Positions 53,734 to 64,000 of a stretch of 64,000 nucleotides of DNA are shown piece by piece. A model generated the notes under the pieces. The model was given only the letters and a program-made list of their open reading frames with translations, was not told the origin of the DNA and searched no databases. How positions within the stretch are numbered: the stretch's first letter is position 1; the number at the start of each line of letters is the position of its first letter. A program made the position numbers and the translations under genes. This DNA comes from Leuconostoc miyukkimchii (GTDB lineage: Bacteria; Bacillota; Bacilli; Lactobacillales; Lactobacillaceae), in assembly GCF_019656055.1 (NCBI RefSeq), contig NZ_BPKY01000003.1, forward strand, positions 1 through 64,000. Reading direction: 5' to 3'.

Positions 53734-53742
53734 ATTATAGCA
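53734..53742 (-). promoter_or_regulatory. Extended -10 promoter of the Nudix gene
   Basis: TGCTATAAT on the minus strand, just after the purH terminator and about 20 bases before the gene. Confidence 0.5.
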
Positions 53743-53747
53743 TAGAA

Positions 53748-53769
53748 AAAACGCTGAAATCAGCGTTTT
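53748..53769. terminator. Terminator of the pur operon after purH
   Basis: Ten-base arms AAAACGCTGA (53748-53757) and complement (53760-53769), with T-runs on both strands, eleven bases after purH. Confidence 0.9.
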
Positions 53770-53779
53770 ACAATAATTT

Positions 53780-55306
53780 TTAATGTTTAAAATGTCGCGA
53801 TCCAGAAAAGATTAATACAACACCAAGCTCATCTGCTTTGGCAATTGAATCTTTGTCCTTGATTGATCCACCCGGCTCAACAATTGCTTTAATACCGTGA
53901 TCTGCTGCATACTGTACGGAATCATCCATCGGAAAGAATGCATCAGATGCCAAAACTGCCTGGTCATATCCTGGTTTCTTTTCAGCTTTTTGAATTGCAT
54001 AAATAACTGAATCAATACGATTTGGTTGACCTGCGCCAATACCCAATGTCTGTCCATCACGTGCCACAACAATGGCATTTGACTTCACATGCTTCACTGC
54101 TTTTTGAGCAAATATCATAGCGCGTAATTGTTCATCAGTAGGTTGTGCTTTTGAAACAACTTCAAAATTAGCTTCTGATTCGCCGATTAAATCACGTTCT
54201 TGTACGACCACACCGCCTAAGATAGATGTTACTTCTAGATTTTGAGATATTTTTGTTGTGAATGGCAATGTCAATAAACGTAGATTTTTCTTTGCTGACA
54301 AAATATCAAACGCTTCTGGTGTAAAACTTGGTGCAATAATGATCTCTAAGAAAATGTTATGCATCTTCTCTGCTGTGGCGACATCAACTTCACGATTCAA
54401 TGCCACAATGCCACCAAAAATTGAGATATCATCTGCAGCAAATGCCGCATCCCAAGCTACTTCTAAAGTCTGCCCTTGTCCAATACCTGCTGGATTCATA
54501 TGCTTAACTGTCACAACAGTTGTGTCATCAAATTCAGCAATAATTCGTAAAGCAGCGTCAGCATCACGTATATTATTATAAGACAATTGCTTACCATGTA
54601 AAATATTTGCATTCAAAACCGAATAAGATTCTGGCAATGCCGTTGTGTATGCAGCAGCATTTTGATGTGGATTTTCACCGTAACGCATATCATCAAATTT
54701 TTCATATGGTAACGTCAAATTTGTTGGAAATTCTGATTTTGTGAGATAGTCAGCAATCAAAGCGTCATAAGCTGCCGTATGTTGAAATACTTTGGCTGCT
54801 AATCCTTGACGAAATGCTTCATCAACATGATCTGTCTCTAATTTTTCAATGACCTTATCATAATCAGCTGGATCTATGATTGGTAAAACAGATTGAAAGT
54901 TTTTAGCTGCCGAGCGTAACATCGAGGGACCACCAATATCAATATTTTCAATGGCTTCTGCCTCACTAACATTTGGCTTTTGAATTGTTGCCTTAAATGG
55001 ATATAAATTGACTACAACTAAATCAATTGGTGTGATATTAAATTCCGCTAATTTTGCCATATGTTCCGGCAAATCACGTCGTGCCAATAATCCAGCATGA
55101 ACACGGGGATGTAATGTTTTTACACGGCCATCCAACATCTCTGGAAAATCCGTCACATCATCAATTGCAATGACATCTAGTCCTGCTTCAGCAAGAACTT
55201 TATGTGTGCCACCAGTTGAAACTAGCTCATAACCAAGCTCAACCAATTTTTGGGCAAATGGTACCAGCCCGTTTTTGTCAGAAACACTAAGTAATGCACG
55301 TGTCAT
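53780..55306 (-). CDS. purH: Bifunctional AICAR formyltransferase / IMP cyclohydrolase
   Basis: A 508-residue enzyme for the last two steps to IMP. The N-terminal MGS-like cyclohydrolase ([20 protein letters not shown]) precedes the AICAR transformylase ([42 protein letters not shown]). It uses 10-formyl-THF made by Fhs. It overlaps purN by four bases and is the last gene of the main pur operon. Confidence 0.97.
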   Translation of the reverse strand: MTRALLSVSDKNGLVPFAQKLVELGYELVSTGGTHKVLAEAGLDVIAIDDVTDFPEMLDGRVKTLHPRVHAGLLARRDLPEHMAKLAEFNITPIDLVVVNLYPFKATIQKPNVSEAEAIENIDIGGPSMLRSAAKNFQSVLPIIDPADYDKVIEKLETDHVDEAFRQGLAAKVFQHTAAYDALIADYLTKSEFPTNLTLPYEKFDDMRYGENPHQNAAAYTTALPESYSVLNANILHGKQLSYNNIRDADAALRIIAEFDDTTVVTVKHMNPAGIGQGQTLEVAWDAAFAADDISIFGGIVALNREVDVATAEKMHNIFLEIIIAPSFTPEAFDILSAKKNLRLLTLPFTTKISQNLEVTSILGGVVVQERDLIGESEANFEVVSKAQPTDEQLRAMIFAQKAVKHVKSNAIVVARDGQTLGIGAGQPNRIDSVIYAIQKAEKKPGYDQAVLASDAFFPMDDSVQYAADHGIKAIVEPGGSIKDKDSIAKADELGVVLIFSGSRHFKH

Positions 55307-55893
55307 TTTAAAAATACTCCTTCGTTAAGTAACTGCTCTAATGTGTTTGGATACAAAACATGTTCAACATGATGAATTCGTGTTTCTAAATCTTGTAATG
55401 AATCACTGGGTAATCGTGGCACTTTTTGTTGCACAATAATTTCACCAGTGTCAATGCCAGTATCAACAAAATGAACCGTCACGCCAGTAAATTCTACACC
55501 TGCTTCATAGGCATCTAAAATACTATGCCTACCTGGAAAGTGAGGTAATAAAGCTGGGTGCAAATTTACAATTTTACCAGCATAGTCATCAATCAATGTT
55601 GGCGTCAAAATACGCATGTACCCGGCAAGTAAAATGCCATCAACATCGTCTATTTCAAGTTGTTTTAAAATGGCCTGTTCAGCATCCGTTTTTGTTGCAT
55701 AATCTGAATATTTAATAAATGTTGCAGGAACACCAAACAACTTTGCCAAATTAAGCGCACCAGCTGTTGATTTATCAACAATTAAGCGTACAATTTTTGC
55801 ATTGAGTTGACGTTGTAAAACAGCATCATGTAAGGCTTGAAAGTTTGTACCAGTTCCTGAAGCAAATATAGCTAAACGTGCTTTTTTCACCAT
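55303..55893 (-). CDS. purN: Phosphoribosylglycinamide formyltransferase
   Basis: A 196-residue folate-dependent GAR transformylase (step 3). [14 protein letters not shown] at the N-terminus, [33 protein letters not shown] (catalytic Asn/His/Asp region, shown here only as the NLHPALLP core) and [15 protein letters not shown] are present. It overlaps purM by seven bases and purH by four. Confidence 0.96.
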   Translation of the reverse strand: MVKKARLAIFASGTGTNFQALHDAVLQRQLNAKIVRLIVDKSTAGALNLAKLFGVPATFIKYSDYATKTDAEQAILKQLEIDDVDGILLAGYMRILTPTLIDDYAGKIVNLHPALLPHFPGRHSILDAYEAGVEFTGVTVHFVDTGIDTGEIIVQQKVPRLPSDSLQDLETRIHHVEHVLYPNTLEQLLNEGVFLK

Positions 55894-56927
55894 GGTGCAT
55901 CCCCTTCAAAAACAACACCACTCTCTTGACCATTAACCATTTCACCAATAATATAAGCTGCTTGATTCGTTTGCGATAATTGTGATATAACTTTTTGAGT
56001 ATCTTCTGATTTTACAACCAAAACCATGCCTAGCCCATTATTAAACGTTAATAGCATGTCCTCCAAAGACAAGTCTCCAGCTGCTTGTAATTCGTTAAAA
56101 ATAGGTAGAATAGGCCATGAACCCCAGTTGATTTTAGCAGATAATGTTTTGGCATACGCACGTGGCAAGTTTTCAGTGAGCCCGCCACCCGTGATATGTG
56201 CCATTGACTGCACAAATCCTTGTTCAACTAAAGGCCATACGGCCTGCGCATACAACTTTGTTGGTGTTAACAACGTTTCTTGCATGGCAATAGGTAAATC
56301 TTTGAAACGCTCACTTGTTGTAATTCCTAAGACTTGTCGAACTAATGAGTAGCCATTCGAATGAATACCTGATGATGGTAACCCAATTAAAACATCACCA
56401 ACGGCAACATTATTGGGATCCAATAGTTGCTCCCGCTCAGCCACACCAACCGCAAAAGCTGCCAAATCATAGTGGTTTTTGGCATATAAACCTGGTAACT
56501 CTGCGCTCTCGCCACCAATAAGTGCCATACCAGACGCCTTTGCAGCCTTTGCAACACCGGTAACAATTTCTGCAACAACTTCTGGTCTCATTTTATCTAC
56601 TGCTAAATAATCTAGTATGAAAGCTGGTTTTGCACCCTGTGCCAAAATATCATTAGCCACCATGGCCACCAAATCCTGACCAATCGTATTATGTTTATCA
56701 GCTGCAATGGCTAATAATAATTTTGTTCCAACGCCATCTGCACCAGACACTAAAACTGGATTTTTGTAGTTAGACCCAAGAGCATATGCCGCGCCGAATC
56801 CACCGATGCCATCCAACACATTAGGTGTATATGTATCAGCCACCGCATCTTTCATGAGTTCAACTGCTTGTTCACCCGCTTTAATATCTACACCTGCCTG
56901 TTGATAGGCATTTTTTTCAGTCATCAT
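55887..56927 (-). CDS. purM: Phosphoribosylformylglycinamidine cyclo-ligase
   Basis: A 346-residue AIR synthetase (step 5). AYQQAGVDIKAGEQAV at the N-terminus, VSGADGVGTKLLLA, DLVAMVANDILAQGAKP, GGESAELPG and HITGGGLTENLPR are the PurM signatures. It overlaps purF by four bases. ATG at 56927 is adjacent to another ATG three bases downstream; either may be used. Confidence 0.96.
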   Translation of the reverse strand: MMTEKNAYQQAGVDIKAGEQAVELMKDAVADTYTPNVLDGIGGFGAAYALGSNYKNPVLVSGADGVGTKLLLAIAADKHNTIGQDLVAMVANDILAQGAKPAFILDYLAVDKMRPEVVAEIVTGVAKAAKASGMALIGGESAELPGLYAKNHYDLAAFAVGVAEREQLLDPNNVAVGDVLIGLPSSGIHSNGYSLVRQVLGITTSERFKDLPIAMQETLLTPTKLYAQAVWPLVEQGFVQSMAHITGGGLTENLPRAYAKTLSAKINWGSWPILPIFNELQAAGDLSLEDMLLTFNNGLGMVLVVKSEDTQKVISQLSQTNQAAYIIGEMVNGQESGVVFEGDAPW

Positions 56928-58543
56928 TCTACTCCCTGAATTGTTTGAGAATCTAAATGAATTGTACCATCGTCCAAAATTTCTTCATTACGCAACGATG
57001 CCACTTGCCGTGGATGATAAGTCGTGGTTGGTTCAGGCGAAAAGCCAACACGATTTGATGCCACAAATTGATCTAAACTCGCCGCATAGTCGTAAATTGG
57101 GCTCGGATAATGACCATCAAAATATGCCGTCGTGAGTCCAGTTCCTTCGCCATCATAAGGTAAATCAATTGCTTCAACCAGACTGTCAACCGATAGGAAC
57201 CCAATTGAGTCTGCTTCGATTTTATCACGCATTTCATCTAGTGAATTTGTGGCGCCCATTAACTCTTCAGTAGTTTGCATATCAATACCATAAAATGAAG
57301 GGAATTTAAATACTGGACTAGCAATCCGAACATGCACTGATTTTGCCCCTGCTTCTTTTAACATTCGGACAATAAACATAGAAGTCGTCCCACGAACAAT
57401 AGAATCATCCACCAACACGACGTTCTTACCTCGTACAACATCTTTAACCGCACTTAGTTTCATTCTCACAGCACGTTCACGTTTATCTTGTGTTGGTTCA
57501 ATAAACGTTCGCGCAATATATTGGTTTTTTACCAGACCTAGCTCATTAGGTAAACCTGTAGCCTCAGCAAAACCTGCTGCAGCTGACAAGCTTGAATTAG
57601 GTACACCAACAACAATATCTGCCCCTGGTACTGGCTGCTCCTTAGAAAGTGCAGCTCCCATACGTTTTCGAGCTTTATGAACATTCACCCCATAAATAGT
57701 TGAATCTGGCCGAGCAAAATAAATGTATTCCATTGAATCAATGTTTAGAGATGTATTCTTAGTGAAAGTATCAATAGTTAGACCGTTATCATCAATTGCA
57801 AGTAATTCACCGGGCTGCACATCTCGTACAAACCTTGCACCAACAACATCCAATGCTGCTGTTTCTGACGTCACTATATAATTTCCTTCAGGCATTTGTC
57901 CTACGACAAATGGTCGAAAAGCATGTGGATCAAGTGCTGCATACATACCATGCGGTGTCAGCAATAAATAAGCGAATCCTCCACGAACTATATTCAGTGC
58001 TTCTTTTAGCTTACCAACAAACGTCGCTGCTTTTGACCTACGAATAAGGTGTAATAAAATTTCTGAATCGGAAGAACTTTGGAAAATAGCGCCTTCTTCT
58101 TCTAAATCTTTTCGTAAAGACATTGCATTTGTCAAATTACCATTATGAGCCAACGATATTTGCATATCATGAAAATTCACCATAAGTGGTTGTATATTTT
58201 CAACGCCATGTGACCCTGCAGTCGCGTAACGTACATGTCCAATTGCGCTTGTGCCTACCAAAGCACGAATACGCTCTGGATCTCGGAAAACATCACTGAG
58301 TAAACCTAATCCACGTTCCTGCCATAAATGACCATTATTATTAGAGACAATACCTGCACCCTCTTGACCACGATGTTGTAGTGCATGCAATCCGTAATAA
58401 GTAAGTTGTGCAGCATCTTGACGACCCCAAACACCGAAAATACCACACTCCTCATTAAGACTACGTACATTAACACGTGTTTTTTCAGTTTGGCGGGCTA
58501 ATTTTTCATCGATTTTTTGTTGTTCTAACCCTCTAATTGCCAT
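56924..58543 (-). CDS. purF: Amidophosphoribosyltransferase
   Basis: A 539-residue committed-step enzyme making phosphoribosylamine from PRPP and glutamine. The catalytic cysteine is C33 (NEECGIFGVWG), exposed by removal of a propeptide. RHGQ-like HALQHRGQEGAGI, RYATAGSHGVEN, and the PRPP loop VLVDDSIVRGTTS are intact. At 32 residues the propeptide is longer than the roughly 11 residues of Bacillus PurF, and a C-terminal tail of about 40 residues is added. Only the ATG at 58543 has a ribosome binding site (AGGAG), and it lies inside the end of purL (19-base overlap). Confidence 0.95.
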   Translation of the reverse strand: MAIRGLEQQKIDEKLARQTEKTRVNVRSLNEECGIFGVWGRQDAAQLTYYGLHALQHRGQEGAGIVSNNNGHLWQERGLGLLSDVFRDPERIRALVGTSAIGHVRYATAGSHGVENIQPLMVNFHDMQISLAHNGNLTNAMSLRKDLEEEGAIFQSSSDSEILLHLIRRSKAATFVGKLKEALNIVRGGFAYLLLTPHGMYAALDPHAFRPFVVGQMPEGNYIVTSETAALDVVGARFVRDVQPGELLAIDDNGLTIDTFTKNTSLNIDSMEYIYFARPDSTIYGVNVHKARKRMGAALSKEQPVPGADIVVGVPNSSLSAAAGFAEATGLPNELGLVKNQYIARTFIEPTQDKRERAVRMKLSAVKDVVRGKNVVLVDDSIVRGTTSMFIVRMLKEAGAKSVHVRIASPVFKFPSFYGIDMQTTEELMGATNSLDEMRDKIEADSIGFLSVDSLVEAIDLPYDGEGTGLTTAYFDGHYPSPIYDYAASLDQFVASNRVGFSPEPTTTYHPRQVASLRNEEILDDGTIHLDSQTIQGVE

Positions 58544-60747
58544 GAAATGCTCTCCTGATAGACTTTTTTCACTTCGCGTCGTGATAATGTGACAGTTTGC
58601 GTAGTCGTGTTAACGACGATATTATCACCATCTGTTACCGAACCAATTTTAGTGGCCTGTTTACCAGCAAGTTCTTCAAACAGATTGGCTTTTTCCTCTG
58701 GTACACTGACAACAAATCGGCTAGGTGTTTCGGCAAACAAATATTTATCTGCTTGGTTAGTGTTCACATTGAAGCTCAGATGACCTGCAAAACTGCTTTC
58801 TAGTAAACCAACAATTAAGCCACCTTCTGAAAGATCATGTGCACTGGCAATGAAATCATTTGCGATTGCATCACGCACAAGTGCTTGTGAAGCTAATTCT
58901 TGGTCTGAATCAAATTCAAATAATTGCCCCTCAATTTCACCAGTTTGTAACTTTTGAATTTCAGAACCATTAAAACTGTCAGTTGTTTCACCAATAACAT
59001 AAATACTGTCTGTAGCATGCTTAAATGCAATTGTGGTTGCCTTGGAAACATCATCCAATAAGCCAACCATGCCAATCATTGGTGTTGGATAAATTGCCTG
59101 ACCATCAGTTTCGTTATATAGTGACACATTACCAGAAATAATTGGCGTATTGAGTTTCTTAGCCATATCATTTATCCCAGCAACAGATTGATCTAATTCA
59201 TAATAAACTTCTGGATTGTCAGGTGAACCAAAATTCAACCCATCTGTGATACCAATTGGCGTTGCACCAGTAGCTGTGATATTTCGAGCTGCTTCAGCAA
59301 CGGCCATCTGTGCCCCTACTTTTGGATTTAAATATAAGTACCGTGCATTAACATCCGTTGTCATTGCCAATGCCTTCTGAGTACCACGGACACGAACCAA
59401 ACTTGCATCGCCACCAGATTTAATCACAGTATCTGTGCGTACCATAGAATCAAAATGACGGAATAATGATGCTTTTGAAGCAATTGTTGCTTGTGCTACT
59501 AATGATATAATCGTATTTTTGACATCAGACATATCTGGCTGATATTGTGTTTTTGTAAACTTTGATAACCGCTTTGGTTCAGTCATTATCAAATTTTGTT
59601 TTGGCGCGTGAGTTAAGAAATCAATTGGCACATCCGCTACAGTATTATTTTTGAAATTTAAAATGTATCGACCATTATCAGTTACTTCACCAATAATAAC
59701 TGCATCCAAGTCTGATTCTTGGAACAAGTCAATAATCGCCTGTTCCTCACCACGTTTAACAACTAACACCATACGTTCTTGTGACTCTGACAACATTAGT
59801 TCATATGGTGTCATATTTGTTTCACGTTGCGGCACCATATCCAAGTTTAATGTAATACCCATGCCAGCTTTAGCTGCCATTTCTGAACTTGAAGATAATA
59901 AACCAGCAGCACCCATGTCTTGAATACCGACAATAATATCAGAATATTCTCTAACTGCCTTAAGCGTTGCATCCATCACTAACTTTTCTAAAAATGGATC
60001 TCCCACTTGCACAGCAGATCGATCCGATTCTTGATCTGTTGAGAATTCTGCGGATGCAAACGATGCCCCATTAATACCATCACGACCTGTTTTAGCACCA
60101 ACATAAATAATTGAGTTACCAACACCATGCGCCTGACCAACCTGCATTGCTGATTGATCCATTAATCCAACAGCCATCACATTTACCAACGGATTACCAG
60201 CGTATACATGATCAAAACTAATTTCACCACCAACAGTTGGAATACCAATTGCGTTACCGTAGCCAGCAATTCCAGCAATGACACCATCAACAATATGCTT
60301 TGTGTGTGTATCATTTAATTCACCAAATCGAAGTGAATCTAATACTGCAATTGGTTGTGCACCCATAGAAAATATATCTCGTAAAATACCACCAACACCA
60401 GTAGCAGCACCTTCGTATGGTTCTACAAAACTGGGATGATTATGACTTTCAGCTTTAAACACTACTGCTTGACCATCACCAATATCTAAAATACCAGCGC
60501 CTTCACCCGGTCCTTGTAGTACGCGCTCATTTTTTGACCAAAACTTACGTAAAATTGGCTTAGATTTTTTGTATGAAACATGTTCTGACCACATACCAGA
60601 AAAAATGCCTGTTTCTGTAAAGTTGGGTAACCGCTTTAATTCTTTCACAATCAGGTTATACTCTATTTCTGTTAATCCCCATTGCTTATAAATATTAGAA
60701 TCGCGTACCTGTTCAGGTGAGAGCTCGTTATTTGTGACTGTTGCCAT
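58525..60747 (-). CDS. purL: FGAM synthase subunit PurL
   Basis: A 740-residue small-type PurL, working with PurQ and PurS to convert FGAR to FGAM (step 4). SGMWSEHVSYKKSKP near the N-terminus, GPGEGAGILDIGDG, ESHNHPSFVEP and GGDASLVRVRGT are conserved. The start at 60747, seven bases after AAAGG, is preferred to an in-frame ATG at 60771 lacking a site. An 82-base gap before it contains a CCGAAC core near 60806. Confidence 0.96.
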   Translation of the reverse strand: MATVTNNELSPEQVRDSNIYKQWGLTEIEYNLIVKELKRLPNFTETGIFSGMWSEHVSYKKSKPILRKFWSKNERVLQGPGEGAGILDIGDGQAVVFKAESHNHPSFVEPYEGAATGVGGILRDIFSMGAQPIAVLDSLRFGELNDTHTKHIVDGVIAGIAGYGNAIGIPTVGGEISFDHVYAGNPLVNVMAVGLMDQSAMQVGQAHGVGNSIIYVGAKTGRDGINGASFASAEFSTDQESDRSAVQVGDPFLEKLVMDATLKAVREYSDIIVGIQDMGAAGLLSSSSEMAAKAGMGITLNLDMVPQRETNMTPYELMLSESQERMVLVVKRGEEQAIIDLFQESDLDAVIIGEVTDNGRYILNFKNNTVADVPIDFLTHAPKQNLIMTEPKRLSKFTKTQYQPDMSDVKNTIISLVAQATIASKASLFRHFDSMVRTDTVIKSGGDASLVRVRGTQKALAMTTDVNARYLYLNPKVGAQMAVAEAARNITATGATPIGITDGLNFGSPDNPEVYYELDQSVAGINDMAKKLNTPIISGNVSLYNETDGQAIYPTPMIGMVGLLDDVSKATTIAFKHATDSIYVIGETTDSFNGSEIQKLQTGEIEGQLFEFDSDQELASQALVRDAIANDFIASAHDLSEGGLIVGLLESSFAGHLSFNVNTNQADKYLFAETPSRFVVSVPEEKANLFEELAGKQATKIGSVTDGDNIVVNTTTQTVTLSRREVKKVYQESISWQLEG

Positions 60748-60829
60748 TTTTTTGCCTTTCGTACAACTCATTTCCGTTGCGACTTAAATATGTGTATATG
60801 ACTGAGTTCGGAAAAATATCTATTCACAT

Positions 60830-61498
60830 TTATGCTTTCGCTAGGATGGTAGATAGCATGCTTTTGAAAAACTTTTGACCGTCAATATTACCTAAAACTT
60901 CATCAACCGCACGTTCTGGGTGAGGCATCATACCAAAAACATTACCTTGTTCGTTCATAATACCAGCAATATCATGTGCAGAACCATTTGGATTGTTAAC
61001 ATATCGAAAGACAATTTGGTTATTTTCTTCAAGTTTATTTAAAGTATCTTCATCAGCAAAGAAATTTCCTTCGGCATGCGCAACTGGTATGACGATTTTT
61101 TCATCTGACTCATAACTGTTTGTAAATGCTGTTTGACCATTTGTAATACTTAATTCAATATCATCACAGATGAATCCAGTCGTAGCATTACCCAATAATT
61201 GCCCTGGCAGTAAACCTGCTTCTGTTAAAATTTGAAAACCATTACAGATACCAACCACTAACTTACCAGCATTAGCTGCTTGAGTCACTGCGCTCATGAT
61301 TGGTGAAAAACGTGCAATGGCACCAGTTCTAAGATAATCTCCATAAGAGAAACCACCTGGCAAAAAAATTGCATCAAATTCTGCTAAACTATTTTGTTTA
61401 GCAGAAACAATTTCTGCATCAACACCAAAATCTTGTAAGGCATACAACATATCAAAATCACAATTTGATCCTGGAAAGCTAATCACAGCTGCTTTCAT
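60830..61498 (-). CDS. purQ: FGAM synthase glutaminase subunit PurQ
   Basis: A 222-residue class I glutamine amidotransferase that feeds ammonia to Pur[14 protein letters not shown] at the N-terminus, [12 protein letters not shown], the nucleophile in [10 protein letters not shown], and [13 protein letters not shown] (His-Glu of the triad) are present. It overlaps purS by four bases. Confidence 0.96.
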   Translation of the reverse strand: MKAAVISFPGSNCDFDMLYALQDFGVDAEIVSAKQNSLAEFDAIFLPGGFSYGDYLRTGAIARFSPIMSAVTQAANAGKLVVGICNGFQILTEAGLLPGQLLGNATTGFICDDIELSITNGQTAFTNSYESDEKIVIPVAHAEGNFFADEDTLNKLEENNQIVFRYVNNPNGSAHDIAGIMNEQGNVFGMMPHPERAVDEVLGNIDGQKFFKSMLSTILAKA

Positions 61499-61761
61499 AT
61501 AGACACCTCATCTGATACCAAACTTAAATCAAAGCGATAGGTTTCAGTATTTTGATTAATCAGCAGCGCATCTGTAAAACTTTGTACTTCAGCTGTTGCT
61601 GTGTCAACATCTTTAGCCTCGAGCTTAACTTCAAAATATTTGCCCTGGGCAACTTGATTGATTCCTGCATAATCCATACGTTTAAGGGCAGCCTTGATCA
61701 CTTCTCCTTGTGGATCCAAAATTGATGGTTTGTAAGTTACATAAATTTTTGCCAAGTACAT
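61495..61761 (-). CDS. purS: FGAM synthase subunit PurS
   Basis: An 88-residue small subunit that bridges PurL and Pur[21 protein letters not shown] and [12 protein letters not shown] are typical. The correct start is ATG at 61761 (MYLAKIYVT), preceded by AGGGAG; upstream in-frame codons lie within purC. It overlaps purQ by four bases. Confidence 0.95.
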   Translation of the reverse strand: MYLAKIYVTYKPSILDPQGEVIKAALKRMDYAGINQVAQGKYFEVKLEAKDVDTATAEVQSFTDALLINQNTETYRFDLSLVSDEVSI

Positions 61762-61771
61762 GTTTTTCTCC

Positions 61772-62515
61772 CTAGATAATTTCTTGCAATCGTGTAAGCA
61801 CTTCGTGATAGCCAACTGTAACATCACCAGAATGTTGTCTAAAAACATCTTTGTCTAATGATTTCCCGGTTTCAATATCGACAAGACGCATGTTATCGGG
61901 CGATAACTCATCAGCTAATAAAATATTGCCATCCTTTGTTCGACCAAATTCAAGTTTAAAATCAATTAGTTTTATGCCGACTTTTTCAAATAAACGCGTT
62001 AACTTTTTATTAACTACTTGCGATTCTTGACGCAGCTGAGTTAATTCATCGGCTGTAGCAAATCCTAATGCCAGAATTTGAGAATCATTTATAAACGGAT
62101 CATCCAATTCATCTGATTTATAATAAAATTCTTGCACAATAGGGTCTAACTTTTGCATCGCAACAGCATCGAACTTACTAACAAAATGTCCAGATGCATA
62201 ATTTCTTGTAACAACTTCAATTGGTAAAATATTTAACTTAGTGACCAGTTCATCTGTTTTTGAAATAGTATATAAATAATGATTGGCTACGCCATTATTA
62301 GTGAGGTATGTAAATAATAAATGACTAATTGCACTGTTTAATTCACCTTTTCCACGAATTGTTTCTTTGACTTTGCCATTTAATGCCGTTGCTTGATCAA
62401 GGTAATGAATCCACAATATGTCTGGATTATCCGTTGCATATACTTTTTTAGCCTTACCAGTATATTCTAGTGTTGTTCTTGAAATACTACTTTTTTTATA
62501 TTCAATACTGTCCAT
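61772..62515 (-). CDS. purC: SAICAR synthetase
   Basis: A 247-residue enzyme joining aspartate to CAIR (step 8 in the usual count). EYTGKAKKVYATD, GKGELNSAISHLLF, EVVTRNYASGHF and KLEFGRTKDGNILLADELSPD are PurC signatures; each is intact. The start is ATG at 62515, after a GGAG site inside the end of purK (14-base overlap). Earlier in-frame ATGs lie within purK and are unlikely. Confidence 0.95.
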   Translation of the reverse strand: MDSIEYKKSSISRTTLEYTGKAKKVYATDNPDILWIHYLDQATALNGKVKETIRGKGELNSAISHLLFTYLTNNGVANHYLYTISKTDELVTKLNILPIEVVTRNYASGHFVSKFDAVAMQKLDPIVQEFYYKSDELDDPFINDSQILALGFATADELTQLRQESQVVNKKLTRLFEKVGIKLIDFKLEFGRTKDGNILLADELSPDNMRLVDIETGKSLDKDVFRQHSGDVTVGYHEVLTRLQEII

Positions 62516-63617
62516 GTACCTGACTCCATTCATAAAGTTTTTTGATATTTTCCTCACCAAGCACCGTAATGTGTCCCATCTTTCGATTATGTTTAATCTC
62601 TGACTTACCATAATCATGAAAGTGCCACTCCGGATGATTCACTAAATCTTCTCTAGCTTGTTGAATTTCATTTCCCAACAAATTTAACATTAACGCTGGC
62701 TTTTTTTGTATGATTTCAGGCAACTTCAGACCAGTAATACTACGGATATGTCCTTCAAATTGTGATATATTGGTTGCTTCAATACTGTAGTGACCTGAGT
62801 TATGTGGTCTTGGTGCTAATTCATTTACCCAAATATCGTTATCATTAAGGAATAGTTCAATACCTAATACACCTCGTAAATCAAGTGCATCAGCAATTTT
62901 TATGGCTACTTTTTTTATTTTTTCAATATTTAGGTTAGTCATTGTGGCCGGAACATGGCTTGTTTTTAAAATATGATCAACATGTACGTTTTCAGAAACT
63001 GGCCACATGGTAACTTCACCATATGCATCGCGAGTCACCATAATACTCACTTCTTTTTCAAATGATATTTTTTGTTCTAATATTAAGTTACCTGATGGAA
63101 AATTTGTCAAAATATTATTAACATCTGCTTCACTTTCAACCGACCATTGACCATGTCCGTCATACCCACCACTAACTGTTTTTAAAATCGCTGGTAGTGG
63201 TATCTCTTCAATCGCTGTTTTGAAATCCTTTATGGATGTGACAGCAGCAAACTGTGCGACTGGCACTTTGGCGATATCGCGAACAAAATTTTTTTCCACC
63301 AAACGATTACTTGTTATCTCAAGTAGTTTGGTGCCTTGTGGTAATGCTGTGTTTTGCTTAGATAATGCTATGGTATCAACATTTTCAAACTCGTATGTTA
63401 AAACATCACTCCGTTGTGAAAGTTCATTTAAAGCTCTATCATCATTATATTCAGCAACAATTTGAAAGTCAGATACTTGACCAGCTGGTGACTGTGGTGT
63501 TGGATCCAAAACGCCTACTTTGTACCCCATTGCCTTTGCTGAAAGTGCTATCATTTGACCCAATTGTCCGCCACCAATAATTCCGATTGTTGCAGGTGGT
63601 AATATAATATTTGTCAT
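62502..63617 (-). CDS. purK: N5-carboxyaminoimidazole ribonucleotide synthase
   Basis: A 371-residue ATP-grasp enzyme carboxylating AIR with bicarbonate (step 6a). [41 protein letters not shown] and [17 protein letters not shown] are the family motifs. It overlaps purE by four bases and purC by 14. Confidence 0.96.
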   Translation of the reverse strand: MTNIILPPATIGIIGGGQLGQMIALSAKAMGYKVGVLDPTPQSPAGQVSDFQIVAEYNDDRALNELSQRSDVLTYEFENVDTIALSKQNTALPQGTKLLEITSNRLVEKNFVRDIAKVPVAQFAAVTSIKDFKTAIEEIPLPAILKTVSGGYDGHGQWSVESEADVNNILTNFPSGNLILEQKISFEKEVSIMVTRDAYGEVTMWPVSENVHVDHILKTSHVPATMTNLNIEKIKKVAIKIADALDLRGVLGIELFLNDNDIWVNELAPRPHNSGHYSIEATNISQFEGHIRSITGLKLPEIIQKKPALMLNLLGNEIQQAREDLVNHPEWHFHDYGKSEIKHNRKMGHITVLGEENIKKLYEWSQVHGQY

Positions 63618-64000
63618 ATTAATTTCGCCTCACTATCAATCGATTGTTGCGTTTGATTTTTACGAAACTCGGCCAGTTTATGCGCTACATCAATATTGTT
63701 TAAAGCGATAATTTGTGCGGCAAGAATCGCTGCATTTTTAGCGCCTGCTTCTCCAATTGCCACAGTGGCAACTGGAATACCTGCTGGCATTTGTACGATA
63801 GATAAGAGGGAATCCAATCCATTTAACGCACGCGACTGCATTGGTACACCAATCACTGGAATAATTGTATTAGCAGCAAGCATTCCTGGCAGATGTGCCG
63901 CACCACCTGCTCCGGCAATAATTACCTGCAAACCATTATTTTGCGCTTCTTGAGAAAATCTTTGTAATTCTTCAGGCATACGATGAGCAGAAATAATATG
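63614..64000 (-). CDS. purE: N5-CAIR mutase PurE, N-terminus beyond window
   Basis: The reading frame stays open to the window end, where it reads [15 protein letters not shown], the conserved SAHR motif; about 30-40 N-terminal residues are missing. [16 protein letters not shown] and GVPMQS with a later VATVAIG are the class I PurE core. It converts N5-CAIR to CAIR and is likely the first gene of the purEKCSQLFMNH operon, with the promoter outside this window. Confidence 0.96.
   Translation of the reverse strand, partial: HIISAHRMPEELQRFSQEAQNNGLQVIIAGAGGAAHLPGMLAANTIIPVIGVPMQSRALNGLDSLLSIVQMPAGIPVATVAIGEAGAKNAAILAAQIIALNNIDVAHKLAEFRKNQTQQSIDSEAKLI

Noticed and set aside
53253-55306. Continuous purH-purD operon as in Bacillus
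   Set aside because: A clear terminator after purH and a separate Nudix gene and promoter interrupt it.
1-64000. CRISPR array, prophage or insertion sequence
   Set aside because: No short spaced repeats, transposase, integrase or phage structural genes were seen; the only sizeable direct repeat is within the amidase gene.

Overview
The window is low-GC, Gram-positive DNA from a lactic acid bacterium. The best fit is the Leuconostocaceae, most likely Leuconostoc. That assignment is an inference from gene content: PolC-type replicase, complete mevalonate pathway genes, PurS/PurL/PurQ-type purine synthesis, DUF1831, LAB-style sortase, and no sign of a pyruvate formate-lyase. Most genes lie on the minus strand. 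Plus-strand genes are mvk, ade with its small partner, the mvaD-mvaK2-fni cluster, and a small orphan at 5145. I see no insertion sequence, prophage or CRISPR array, and no gene-free stretch over 300 bases. LAYOUT: 1-5.4 kb holds a truncated secreted amidase with GW/SH3 repeats, a nitroreductase with a leader ORF, a GNAT acetyltransferase, an aminotransferase and rlmL. 5.4-11.8 kb is the conserved Firmicutes block dinG-ypmB-aspB-asnS-dnaD; the DinG helicase half looks inactive. 11.9-16.9 kb holds mvk, a class A sortase, and an unusual prs/GDSL-hydrolase/aldo-keto reductase operon. 16.9-24.9 kb holds recD2, a phosphoglycerate mutase-like gene, a DUF1831 gene, a BMP-family nucleoside-binding protein, rsmF, rbsK and a PsiE-like gene. 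24.9-33.9 kb is the conserved uppS-cdsA-rseP-proS-polC block. 34-42.6 kb holds glmS, ade plus an unknown partner, ftsK, tRNA-Glu, trmL and an AI-2E transporter. 42.8-45.9 kb is the mevalonate cluster. 45.9-64 kb is devoted to purines: hpt-purB; purD-fhs-esterase-OFA transporter; a Nudix gene; and the purEKCSQLFMNH operon, running off the window end. HOW IT FITS TOGETHER: CGAAC-core PurBox-like sites sit upstream of purB and purD, so the purine units are probably co-regulated by PurR. Fhs supplies 10-formyl-THF to PurN and PurH. Prs makes PRPP for PurF and Hpt. Ade and Hpt handle salvage. Mvk, MvaD, MvaK2 and Fni make IPP/DMAPP, which UppS uses to build the undecaprenyl carrier; GlmS supplies amino sugar for the wall, and the sortase and amidase act at the surface. 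MOST UNUSUAL SIGNALS: short ORFs with strong Shine-Dalgarno sites sit in front of genes with poor ribosome binding sites (nitroreductase, asnS, rbsK). DinG keeps its exonuclease residues but has lost its helicase motifs. Two uncharacterised small proteins are present. A possible formate module (fhs, FrmB-type esterase, OFA transporter) follows purD.
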